A stretch of DNA of 64,000 bases from Adineta ricciae (Eukaryota; Rotifera; Eurotatoria; Adinetida; Adinetidae). The notes under the pieces are model-generated. The model was not told the origin of the DNA, did no database searches, and saw only the letters and a program-made list of their open reading frames with translations. Below are positions 11,593-23,541 of this stretch, piece by piece (within the stretch, counting starts at the first letter, position 1; every line of letters begins with the position of its first letter). The translations under genes and the position numbers were made by a program. The DNA is taken from NCBI GenBank assembly GCA_905250025.1, contig CAJNOJ010000077.1:1-64000 (forward strand), given 5' to 3'.

Positions 11593-13655
11593 ATGGCTCG
11601 ATTATACGATGCAATCGAACCGGAAGTCGTTTCAATGGGTATGCTTCAGCATGCTGTGGAATCACTACGACCTGAAACAGATAGTCAAGCTGTACCGAAA
11701 GAAGATAAACTCGATTATAATGCTGTTGATTCACTCCGTTTGGATTTTCGAAGTAAAACAGTTAACTTCCATTGTTCACTTTTGCTTATTTGCTAATTAG
11801 ATATTCTTCGAATGGAAAACCTTTGGTTGTTTACTAATTTAACTAAACTTCAAATGGATAATAACATTATTGAACGTATCGAAGGACTTGAAACATTGAC
11901 TAAATTGACCTGGTTAGGTGAGATTGTTTTCTGTATGCGCAAGAATGTTGTTTGACGGCGAAATTTTCTGTTTAGATCTTTCGTTTAACAATATTACACG
12001 GATTGAAGGTTTGGATGCGCTAACTGAACTAACAGATCTCTCGTTGTACAATAATCGAATAACCGTGATTGAGAACATGGATTCATTGAAAAAATTGAAC
12101 GTCTTTTCTATTGGAAATAATCAAGTCGACGACGAAAACAGTGTTAGTAAGAACGACTTTCAAAAGAAGTTCGTTCACCACTGTAGATTGCAAAGATTCT
12201 TCATTCTTTGTGCTTTTGTTTAGATTCGTTATCTCCGTCAGTTTGATAATCTTCGAACATTCTGCCTGCGTGGTAATCCATTTGCATCAAAACCAGATTA
12301 TTATGTGTTTACAATTTCACATTTACCACAAGTTCATTTCCTTGATTATAAACTTATTGAGGATGCAGCGGTATGTCATAGATTCGTTTCAAATCATATC
12401 GATTGTCTCCGAACATTGTAGAGAGAAGAGGCAACGAAGAAATACGAAATTCAAATTCAACAATTGATCACTCAAGAAGATCAAGACCGAGAAAAAGAAC
12501 GTAAAGCTGAAGATCAAAGAAAACAGCAACAATTGTACAAGGTAAACTGTTCTAGCAATTCACTGTTCTCATCATTGAAAGATCGAATCTCATTCAGGAT
12601 GCTTTTGTGGAAAATATGGATCAGAAACAATTGTTCGCTGCGATGTTTAAAGATGACACCGAAGGACAGAGATTACTTCTTGTTCCTGGCGCTGATGAAT
12701 TAGTGGCGCAAATTGAAGAGAAATTTGTGGCGATTGTTCATCAAATGTTCGAATTTGGTCTTAAAGTGAAGAAATTTTAATAGCGAAACATATATGACCG
12801 ATGTTTACATTCTTTAGGAAAAAGAAACGCGAGATCGGGAAATCGAAGATTTTTGGGTGTGTGTCAACGAAGCGAAAGACGAAAATACCCGACGAGCTGC
12901 AGCGATTGTCGATGAGTTCAAGGAATATCGAACACAGCTATTTGTAAGTGAATTTATTCAATGTATTAATCGATTTTCTTTAATTAAAAATAGGCGAAAG
13001 AAGATCTTGAACAGCAAGGTGTATCATCTGCAGTTGCTACTGAATATGACAAAGCGTTAAACACTCTTCATAATAAACTAATGGCTTTGGAAATTGCCTT
13101 AGTCGATCAATTGGAAGTAAGATTACTTGCTTCACGTAGTTTCAAAACGAATGTTGTCTTACTGTTGTATAGGACACTATTCAAACATTCGAGCGTAACT
13201 TAGGTGAAATGGTTTCGAATTTTACGGAATCAATGCGTGGAAATTTTGGTTTATTACGAGAATTTCAAGCTTATTTCAATGAGTCTATTGTAAATCTATG
13301 TGTTGCTGCTGTTGAGCGATACATGAAAGGTGAACTCGACGATGACTTTCCCGATGAAACACGTGATGTGCGTACAGGAATCCTTTCTTCGATAGAAAAT
13401 CGTTCAGTTTCATTTTTGCTTTTCTAGCTTTTTGCTGATAAGGATACGATACTGAATGCATGTCAAACGTCGGATGAAATTCATCGAACTAAGATCGATC
13501 AACGCGAAGACGAAATGTTCTCGCGCATCGCGAATTGGCTAACCACAATGATGGACAACATCCATGATGAAGAGGAATATAAACGAAATCGCAAACGTAT
13601 TATTGAAATTAGTCGATTAATTGATTACCTCCGAGCGGATATCGACGACATGTAA
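11593..13655 (+). CDS. DRC3: Dynein regulatory complex subunit 3 (LRRC48)
   Basis: Around eleven short exons give about 520 residues, close to the 523 of the human protein. After a 60-residue lead, about five SDS22-type leucine-rich repeats run on, for example [18 protein letters not shown] and [17 protein letters not shown]. An LRR cap containing [16 protein letters not shown] ends them. The remainder is a long, charged coiled coil containing [20 protein letters not shown], and it ends [11 protein letters not shown]. This is the architecture of DRC3, a subunit of the nexin-dynein regulatory complex that controls motility of axonemes. The first coding intron follows the codons for LDF and rejoins at NILRMENL. 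A poly-A signal AATAAA lies at 13709-13714. Confidence 0.92.
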
Positions 13656-13829
13656 TAGTACGAGATGAAGGAAACTAAATCAATTCTTTTTTTTCTTTCT
13701 GTGAATTTAATAAAAAAAAAAGAAGAGAAATGTTTCTATTGACAAAGCTAATTATTTACAATATATTTCTTTCTTTTCCTTGTGAAAGCAAAGAAAAAGA
13801 TTGTTTTTCAAGTCAGTTGAACAAAATCA

Positions 13830-14550
13830 ATGAATTTGAACACACGCTTTTTCACCGAGCATAACTATCAACATAGACTGCCAGCGAGAGGCTATCGTTC
13901 GCCGTTGAGTTTTCGCTCTGGACCAGTTTTGCATACTTCACGATCATCATTCAATCGAACCAACCGATGCGAATCATTCTTACCGCCGGTCATCACTGGT
14001 CGAGGACATTATGATGGCGAAAAACCATTCCATCGAAATGATTTTGCGAATAATGTCCTATTTGTTGCCAAACAGAAACTAGCTGGTATACTCTGTAATC
14101 AAACAACGAGAAATTACGATCGAAACGAACCAGAACAGAGAGCTCGTCGATTAGCTGAGAAAACTAAACAGCAACAACAACAACAACAACAACAAGTACT
14201 ATCTGCAAAAGACGACCAATTCTATTTGAAGTTTGTCTACTTTTTTTTAGGAGAGTTCGTTTAATAACAAGTCAAATTCATATGGTCGTTTGACTGTGAC
14301 CAATTTGGTCTTAAAACCTACACTACCGTCATCGTACCGTCGTTCACGAGCAATGCGGCTGCAACCTAAAACTTCTCGCCCGTCCATAGAGTGGGTTAAT
14401 CCTGCATTGGAACAGTATCACGGACACTTATTCAACTATTCAATCGGTGAAGATTCGCAAGCAAACACAAACATTTCTGAATTGATCGATGATCATCCGG
14501 TACAATCATCAGTCTCATATGTCAAATCCATGCTCTTATCAATAGACTGA
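13830..14550 (+). CDS. Basic, low-complexity protein of unknown function (221 aa)
   Basis: Two exons (13830-14195 and 14251-14550) join in phase 0 across a 55-bp GT-AG intron. The product is Arg-, Asn- and Ser-rich and has no recognisable domain. The first exon ends in a glutamine run encoded by CAA/CAG repeats directly at the splice donor. The ATG lies 174 bp after the DRC3 stop, and a TTTTTCAAG acceptor-like site ends at 13812, 17 bp upstream of the ATG. The gene could therefore be the downstream member of a DRC3 operon resolved by trans-splicing. A ciliary role would be guesswork based only on that neighbour. Confidence 0.65.
14169..14195 (+). repeat. CAA/CAG trinucleotide tract
   Basis: A nearly pure CAA repeat encodes about nine consecutive glutamines at the 3' end of the first exon of the preceding coding feature, abutting the intron donor. 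Confidence 0.85.
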
Positions 14551-15569
14551 CGTTTCAATTGAGATGTTTTGTACTTTTTCATGTGATATTCCGCTTGTGT
14601 CAAATAATCATGAGTGTACTTATTTGGTTACGACGGTGAAATACAGTATTGGAATTCATATTTTAAAAAGTTTACATTCTATTTTTTTTCTGAGTTGGAG
14701 AATAGCAGAGAAGATGTCAACAAGCCGAAGGAAACGAGTAAAAGCATTTTAACTCATACGCTTTCATGCAAAGTCAATGGTAACTCGGGACATTTGTCGG
14801 GAAATGAGAACAACTTTTTAAAAATTGAATATAGAATGTGTAGATATAAATAGATTCATACACTTGGTTATCTTCTCATTACAGTGTAAAACATGAACTC
14901 CAAATATAGCTGTAGAGAAAATATAACCATATTATATCAATATTTGCTGTCACTTCAGCAGAAGTGTGCTTTATTAATATTCGTAATAAATCAAATCCAA
15001 TTGCCTGATATTTCAAACGTGATTTTGTCCAATTCGGTGAAAAGCTGCAACGAACTGCAGTTCTGCTTCAGTCCCACCAGGGACTATAATTGATATATAT
15101 GCTATAAGTTTTGATGACTGGATCTGTTCAGTGGCGACATCTATCCTGAATTGTGAATGATAACAAAAAAATTTCTAGATTTATTGTTCGTTCTCGATTA
15201 AACTATTTCCACTGCTAATATTTATTTTCTTCATAATATTCTTTTCATGTTATTAAATTATTTAAAGAACGATAAGAATGCATGTATAGAGAACAGATAA
15301 TCCTTAATGGCCGAGGCCATTGTATCGTATATGATTACCACCTTCATAATCAACATCACCCTAATCATATGTTCGACAGCTTCCCATTTTTGTTCTATAT
15401 CACGGTTATCTTCATGATTTTCCCTTCGTTTTTCTATTCTAGTACCATTCGTCGAATGTGAGCCCTCGAACGCACAAACTACTCTGTGTTTTTATATTGC
15501 GAGCATTTTCTTTGACAAACATACACACATATATTTATCTTAACATTCAATCGCGATTATTTATTCAAC
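14551..15569. other. Intergenic region upstream of Argonaute
   Basis: About 1 kb with only short, unconvincing open frames. A perfect 7-bp inverted repeat with a 2-bp centre (AATGGCCGAGGCCATT) lies at about 15307-15322. It probably contains the Argonaute promoter. Confidence 0.45.
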
Positions 15570-18500
15570 ATGTTTCTTCCACCTATCGGCCAACCAACGT
15601 CGTCTTCGTCATTACAAGGCAGTGGAAATGGAAATAACAATCAACAGAACAATATGATCAATACAAGTGCCAGTTCCTCAGGTTCTTCATCAGCGAATCC
15701 GATTGGTCTTCCACCGTCAACACCTCCTGGAAGTGGTATTATGACAATGCTTCATCCGCCACTTGATTTATCACCTCCTCCACGACCAGATTTTGGTCAC
15801 GAAGGTCGATCGATCAAATTACGTGCCAATCATTTCTCGATTCGTATTCCTCCAATACTTATTCAACACTATGATCTTAACATTCAACCAGATAAGTGTC
15901 CCAAACGTGTCAATCGAGAAATCATTGATACAATGGTTAACAAATTTCAAAATATATTCAATAGTCAACATCCAGCATTTGATGGGAAAAGAAATCTTTA
16001 TACCAAAGATCCTTTACCATTTGGCCGCGATCGCATCGAACTTGAAGTAACTTTACCTGGTCCTGGTGAAGGACGCGATCGTTGCTTCAAAGTACAAATC
16101 AAATGGGCTGCACAAGTTAGTTTGGTTAGTTTACAAGAAGCTTTACAAGGACATGGACCACCTGTATCGAATGAAGCTGTGTCAGCACTTGATGTAATTA
16201 TGAGACACTTGCCGAGTATGAAGTAAGTATTGATGGGAAATGTTCTTTGATTTCAAATGTTAGTCATTGTTTTCTATTGTACTATTCAGAACAGACAGGT
16301 TAGAAATTCAGGGCTTCTATATTGACTTTTTGATTGTTTTTAATCGATGAAATATTCTTTCTTACGACTGTGCCTTGTTTAGATATACTCCTGTTGGTCG
16401 TTCATTCTTTTCTCCACCTGATATTCAATATAATCCGTTGGGTGGTGGTCGTGAAGTTTGGTTCGGTTTTCATCAATCTGTGCGACCATCGTATTGGCGA
16501 ATGTCATTGAATATCGATGGTAAATTCTCCTAAATTTCATTTCTTTTTCACACTTTCATATCTTTCATTTTTCAGTTAGTGCTACCGCATTCTACAAATC
16601 CCAACCAGTTATCGATTTCATGTGTGAAGTATTGGATATACGGGATATTCAAGATCAAAGACGACCACTGAATGATGCACAACGAGTGAAATTTACAAAA
16701 GAAATCAAAGGTAAGAATGAGTCTCAATCAGCGACTGCTGTTAATGATAGATCAGTTAGGAAAAGCTATTTCGTGTAATACCCTTCGTCACACTTTATGT
16801 TACACACAATAGCCAAACATTTCAAACTACTACCTCTTTCTTTTCTTATATTCAGGTCTTAAAATTGAAATTACACATTGTGGTAATATGAAACGAAAAT
16901 ATCGTGTTTGTAACGTAACACGAAAACCTGCCCAATATCAAACGTATGCTTAACACTAAACAGATCAGTATCTTCTCAAAACTCAAATCTTCTCTCTAGA
17001 TTTCCGCTTCAACTCGAAAGCGGTCAAACAGTGGAATGCACTGTGGCAAAATATTTCTATGAGAAACATCATATGAAGTTACAATATCCTCATTTGCCAT
17101 GCTTACAAGTTGGCCAAGAACAAAAACATACTTATCTACCACTCGAAGTAAGACCATCGAAGAAACAGAAATTCTCCAATATTCTCTTATATCTAGGTTT
17201 GTAACATCGTTCCTGGACAACGTTGTATCAAAAAGTTAACTGACATGCAAACATCAACAATGATTAAGGTATGTTCGATCTAGTGAACGCATATTTCATT
17301 TTGGAAACGGATGTGTTCCTATGAAAAATTACGTTTGTCTTTGTTTGTAGTGCAGTGAGGTAGAGTTCATTAAGCATGATTTTTCTTCTTTGGAATGTAT
17401 TCTTCTCTAAAACTATCTCTATACATAATTGAGGTCGTTCCTATCTATGTTGTTATAGAATCAACAAGAACTACTTCAGGTAAACACCTCAATACATTCT
17501 TTCGAAACCATCATCGTCTCCTCCTAATTTTGCTCGATTTGCGTGCGCGAATCTATAAAGCCATTCGAGTACATATGCAACTATAACAACTGCTCTTGAT
17601 TTTGGAATGAATGAATAAATAAAACGTAGAAATCGATCTGTTTTCTATGACAATAACATAGATAGGAACGAATGTTTTATGATAAAGAAACCAAACAAAA
17701 CCAAACAATCCTTCGGATAATTATAACCAGCAAATAGCACGTCTCTTATTTCTGTTCATCTTATCGATTTCATACAGCCGGATTCAATTGGAAATTTTCT
17801 TTGTTTTTAGGCTACGGCAAGATCAGCACCTGACCGTGAAAAGGAAATCAACAATTTAGTAAGTTTTGTTTGCTCTCCGATATCGCCACGATGATTTCGA
17901 TCATGTACTTAGTTTATCCTAGTTTTAAAAGCATATGATTTTCTTGTCAGTCATGATTCAATTAAATAAATAATATTCAGGAGTGGAAAGAAAAACAGGA
18001 AGCTTGTCTCGAGAAATGACATCAATCTTTATGATATTATTTCGAACAAAAAAGTGCAATTAGAATCAATAAAACTGTATCATTTAGGTACGAAAGGCGG
18101 AATTCAATAATGACGTTTACGTCACACATTTCGGCATCAATATTTTGACAAATATGACCGAAGTCATGGGACGTGTTTTAACAGCTCCCAAAATTCAATA
18201 TGGTGGTCGAGTAAGTACTCCGAAAGTCAATTTCATTGCTCACGACTTTCCTGTCTAATTTAGACGAAAATAATTGTTACACCCAACCAAGGTGTATGGG
18301 ACATGCGTGGTAAACAATTTCATACAGGCATTGAAATTCGTACATGGGCAATTGCATGTTTTGCACCGCAACGAAATTGTAATGAAGCAGCATTAAGAAC
18401 ATTTACTCAACAATTACAACGAATATCCAATGATGCTGGAATGCCCATTGTCGGTCAGCCATGTTTCTGCAAATATGCAACAGGTATTGAACAAGTCGAG

Positions 18501-20617
18501 CCGATGTTTAAATTTCTGAAAACAACGTACAACGGTTTACAATTGATCGTCGTGGTTTTACCTGGTAAAACTCCTGTTTATGCCGAAGTCAAACGTGTTG
18601 GTGATACATTGATTGGACTGGCTACCCAATGTGTACAAGCTAAGAATGTCAACAAGACCACACCACAAACATTGTCGAATCTATGTTTGAAGATCAATGT
18701 TAAATTAGGCGGTGTCAACAATATTCTCGTACCAAGCGTACGCCCCATCAGTGTTTTCCGTGAACCAGTTATATTTATTGGTGCAGACGTGACACATCCG
18801 CCAGCAGGCGATCGTTCTAAACCATCAATTGCAGCTGTATGTTATCTCGTTTTGTTTTGCTTAATACATATCGAAACGTGTCTTCTTTATTTTCAAGGTT
18901 GTTGCTTCGATGGATGCTCATCCATCCCGATATGCAGCTACGGTTCGTATACAAATGCATCGTCATGAAGTCATTGCCGAACTATCAACTATGGTCAGAG
19001 AATTACTTATACAGTTTTACAAATCCACACGGTTCAAACCAGCACGTATCATCTTATATCGTGACGGTGTTAGTGAAGGGCAATTTGCACACGTACTTGC
19101 ACACGAACTCATGGCTGTGCGAGAAGCTTGCGCGCGTCTTGAGGCATCGTATCAACCGGGCATTACATTCATCGTTGTTCAAAAGCGACATCATACACGT
19201 CTGTTCTGTGCTGATAAAAAAGAACAGGTGAGTTTCGCATTCTGAACGATGTGAAAAGCGTGTAAATATTTTCTGTCAGCTATGACCTTGAACGTATCAT
19301 TGATAATTCATCTCGCCAATAGGTAACACTGTTTTTTCAAAGTAGATACTTATCGCCAGATACCTTCTTTCGTTGATATCCGGAGTAAAACCGATTTGTA
19401 CTTTCTCTCTCATCTCATCAATTTGACATAACAATATTTTCTTAGGAAAGAAAGTTCTTCAAATTCTAATTAAATTGAATTATTATCTCCATAGATATTT
19501 CCCGTGAGAATTTTTCGTCTAGAATAGAGTAAAACGTACCTGCATTTTACATGAATGTGCAATGACTTTTATAATTAATTAATAAAGTAGTGCAAAAAAA
19601 GGAATTTTCTACGACGTCATTCGTGACATAAATTTCCATCGAAATGCTTCCTTCAACGTCATGTGTTACTTTTAGGAGGGTTTCTAAAAAAGATCTCTCG
19701 CTGCATGTATATCGTCAGAGAACATTTCGAGCACAATTGCTAGAAGTCCCAGTTCAAATGTCTTGCTTTGTTATGATTAATACTCAAGTTCTTCGATCAT
19801 TAATGAACTTCAAAATGCTAAAAATAAGCAAAGTGTATTTTTAACCCAAAAGTAGAGAAACAAAAAGCCATAATGCATCATTGTGGGAGGTATCCCTTTG
19901 ATAAATAACGATATGTCGTAATGGGTTTTCTTTTCGTCGGATGAATCATTCCGATGCACTGTCTACACTTGAAATCAAAACATGAGAATTCAATTTTGAA
20001 TTGCTATTAATGGATTTTTAATAGGCCAGGCGCGTTCTTTCGATGAATTTTCTCGTTGCTTAATATAAGACAAGAAATCAAATGTTCTTTGAAAGTTCAA
20101 AACAGGAACATTTATGTTGTTTTTCTTCTCTAGTGTGGCAAAAGTGGAAATATTCCTCCGGGCACAACAGTGGATGTTGCAATTACACATCCAACGGAAT
20201 ACGACTTTTATCTCTGCTCGCATGCTGGTATCCAAGGTACATCTCGCCCATCCCACTATCATGTTCTCTGGGATGATAACAGTTTTTCTGCTGATGAACT
20301 GCAAGCATTAACTTATCAACTTTGTCATACATATGTCAGATGTACACGTTCAGTATCAATACCAGCTCCGGCTTACTATGCTCACTTAGTTGCATTTCGT
20401 GCACGGTATCATTTAATCGAAAGAGAACCTGAAAGGTAAGCAATCATCGATTGAACGGAAGCTTGAGCGTGATCTATATTTGATTATTTTGCTTTTTTTC
20501 AGTAATGAAGGTTCACATCAATCATCAAATGGTGATTCGAATGGTCAACAACAAGTTCAATTGAGTCGTGCAGTTACCGTACATCCAGATTCGGCTCAAG
20601 TCATGTATTTTGCTTAG
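15570..20617 (+). CDS. AGO: Argonaute protein of the AGO clade, slicer-competent by residues
   Basis: Roughly 870 residues: a Ser/Asn/Gly-rich N-terminus, then N domain, PAZ (about 16560-17270, including [21 protein letters not shown]), MID (about 18150-18700) and PIWI. All four slicer positions are present: Asp in [12 protein letters not shown], Glu in [10 protein letters not shown], Asp in [10 protein letters not shown] and His in [12 protein letters not shown]. This DEDH set matches human AGO2, whereas human AGO1 has Arg at the last position. The C-terminus ends VMYFA, like animal AGO proteins. It should bind miRNA or siRNA and cleave or repress targets. Three introns are unusually long for the window: 17269-17810, 17859-18087 and 19228-20133; the last interrupts PIWI between the third Asp and the His. 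Confidence 0.96.
19228..20133 (+). other. Exceptionally long (906 bp) intron inside the Argonaute PIWI domain
   Basis: GT-AG intron (GTGAGT to CTCTAG) joining KKEQ to [10 protein letters not shown]. It is more than ten times the usual intron length here. A short open frame at 19644-19844 has no recognisable similarity. I see no terminal repeats that would mark an inserted element. Confidence 0.8.
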
Positions 20618-23541
20618 TGTTAGAATAATCTTTCTCCCCTTCCGCTTATCCTTCTGATATAATGCTCACATTTCCTCCATCTATTTACATGTCATCATTC
20701 TCTCTTTTCTGTTTCTTTAGAACAATTTTCTTTTTCTCTCGCTCTTTGTTTTATCTCAATAGATCAATTTAATGTATCTGTTTCCTCACTGGGCTCGTTT
20801 GTTTCTTTTTCGTCTTTGTATATAGACTTCTTATGTAGCTTCCTCTTCGATGCGCGCAGATTCGAGTGCAATAGAGGTGCTATTTTACTCTCCGTCACCC
20901 TTTCCCCTAGTTGTAGTTTGATTTACAACAGTGCAATTCTTATTCACAACATGTGCGCACACATACACACAGAAGGAAAAGACTTTGCTTCGAACTATTT
21001 GCCGTATAACAGTGTATATACGTATCTAACTCTCTCGTTATTGCGTCGTTTTTTGTTTGCAGTGTTTCAGCCATCTAGAACATGCTTCTGTTTCTCATCG
21101 TGCTTATTTCTCTTCAACAGTGTATCGGTGTCAGTGCGTGCATTTTTTCGAACGAATTTCAATAACGAATGATCGGGATAAAACGGAACTAGGACAAATA
21201 TTTCGAACGCCAACGTCTGCTTTCCCTTTATATGTGTATGTATGCGTCATTACTCTCTCTTTTTTTTCACTCTTTCTCTCATGTTGATTCTTTTTACTTA
21301 AATTCTGCCGTCAATACATCAAACCGATTTCCGAATGACATCAAACTGTCTACGTTTTTTCTCGCTCTCTCGTTCTTCTTTTGCCTATTCAATACTCTAA
21401 AGAGCAGAAAAAATGTAATCACGCAAATGATGAAATAAAAACATATGTGTGTGTGTGTATGTTTAGAAAAAAAGGACATTATTCTTTGCGTTACTCGTTT
21501 GTTTTTTTTCGTGTGTCTCAAATGAATTTACGTGAATGTGCCTCTTTCGTTTCGTTTTTTTCTTTTCTTCTTTTTCTCGTCATTTCCTTTGTTCTGATAA
21601 CAAAGCGTATAAATGATATTCGTAATTTTGACTTATTTAAACATAGTGTGTACGAAAAAAAAACAAATTACTTCTTTAAATTAATTTTCAATCCATTCAT
21701 ACGAACAAATACTTGTTGAGAAAGAATTCTACAAAGAAAGTGCCTTGCTGTATTATTAGTACTTATTATTTCTGGTTCAGTGTCTTACATTGCAAGTACT
21801 TTGTTCGGAGAAAAAAAAAAGACAGACGTAATATTGACTTAATCAAAACAAGGCTTTGCATAGGTGACGCGCACCGACATGTCTGGCTTGGTGTACTTTC
21901 AGTGTACAAAATTTTCTTTTCATGACATTTTTTGTTATTCTTGATTGCGATTGAAACGTCTAGCTAATACATTTTCCCTCTTTAAAAATTTATTATCGTA
22001 TGGTGGTCGCTACGCTAGAATATGGTTCGATTTTTCTTTCTACGAGCTAAAAATACTCTATTTATATGCCGAAGCAAAACAATATAACAACATAGGAGGC
22101 GACGAGCAACTACTGGATAATATCGGTCGTGGAGTATACATAATTGACAAAAAAAATGCTGTTTAACATTCAGAAGCTTTTGGAAGTCTTCGAAGATATG
22201 ACTCGAGTCAACGAACGGTCATACCGGTGATTGATGCTATTTCAAAAGAAGCCTGAAATTGCTTGAAATTTGAAGAAAACAAACAAAAATAACGCAGAAA
22301 ACTAATAATTAGAGCAGATGGTGGTGAACGATCTATATAGCATTTTGCAGTGTACGGAGTTCGTTCTTTTCTTTCCTAAAGAAAAGGAAAACGACGAGCG
22401 AGCCCGATAGATTGCTCTAGATTTCTTTCCTTCTATAAAAGTAAGTCAAGTGATAAGCCAATGAGATATTTCTCATTCGATATATATAGCCGATTGGTTT
22501 CGTGCACGTCGATGTCTAGTCTGAAACGATTATGTAATAGATTTTCAAAAATCATTTTCCCGAGAAAAACGAAGCCAGAATAATGATTATTGGACAAAAA
22601 TAGAAAGTTCCCGATTTTCAGCGACATTTGAAAAAAAAAAAGAAACAACGCCATATCAATGCGATGAAATTTATTCGCTCTCTTTCTTTTGAAGTTTTTC
22701 GTACTTTTTTTTCGCCAAATAACCATAAAGTGAATCACATATCACGTGTTGACTGCATGTGGGTTTATTGGTACCCGTGAACCTTGCAAGGAATATAGTA
22801 CAAAACTTCTTTTCGTCTACTATCGTCTTCCTTTTTTCTCCTCCCTTCATCGTTCTCGTCGCGCTTTTTTTATTACTTCTCTCTTCTACGGACATTACAC
22901 TAAACTGCGTCTTTCTGTCGCTCGTTTGTCTCTCAGTTGTTTTTTCTCTTTTTCTCTTAACTCGTTTTTTTTTTCAATAGTATACCTGCTTCACTAACTC
23001 CATTTGCATTGTATACATTCATCTGGATGTCTGTATATATACACATACGCCGAACGTCCATGATTTCATAGTTCACCAGTAGATTCAGATACGCATATAG
23101 ACATTCCACATCGTTAGAACCTTCAATAACACTGTCTGATTACATAAGCATTTCTGTAATACATCGCTATTCATTAGAAGACGAGCTTAGGTCTGTCCTA
23201 GTTATTTCCTAAGATTTTGGTGAGAAAAAGCTGTTGCTTTAATTACGCCGATCGCTGGTACGAGCTGTGTAGAAAAAAATAGGGCATGCAAGTACTCGTC
23301 TACCGAGGCGCCCTTGTCGTTTTCTCTTGCACAACCATATTTTCCTTTCCTTCAGCGTTCTTTCTTCTTTCCTTTCCTTCTACCGGCTCGGATGATGTCG
23401 ACTGTATGTGACTTGCAACAAAACGAGGGACTCATCTGACCTACATTCAGTTGTGCTATTCTTATCGTATCAGACTTCGGTTGTCATGCGTATTCTAGAT
23501 TATATTTTGATTTGTATACGCCGTATATTCAATCGAATAAA
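20618..23541. other. Long pyrimidine-rich gene-free block
   Basis: About 2.9 kb between Argonaute and the nuclear receptor. The first kilobase is strongly CT-rich on the + strand and likely includes a long Argonaute 3' UTR. A TG repeat lies near 21447-21460. The remainder probably carries regulatory sequence for the nuclear receptor. The short open frames here are of low complexity and I do not call them genes. Confidence 0.5.

Noticed and set aside
15307-15322. Perfect short palindrome AATGGCCGAGGCCATT
   Set aside because: A single 7-bp inverted repeat is expected by chance at this scale and has no flanking structure that would mark an element.
20816-22166. Several overlapping open frames downstream of Argonaute
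   Set aside because: They are low-complexity Phe/Ser/Leu translations of CT-rich DNA in several frames, with no motif or splice logic.
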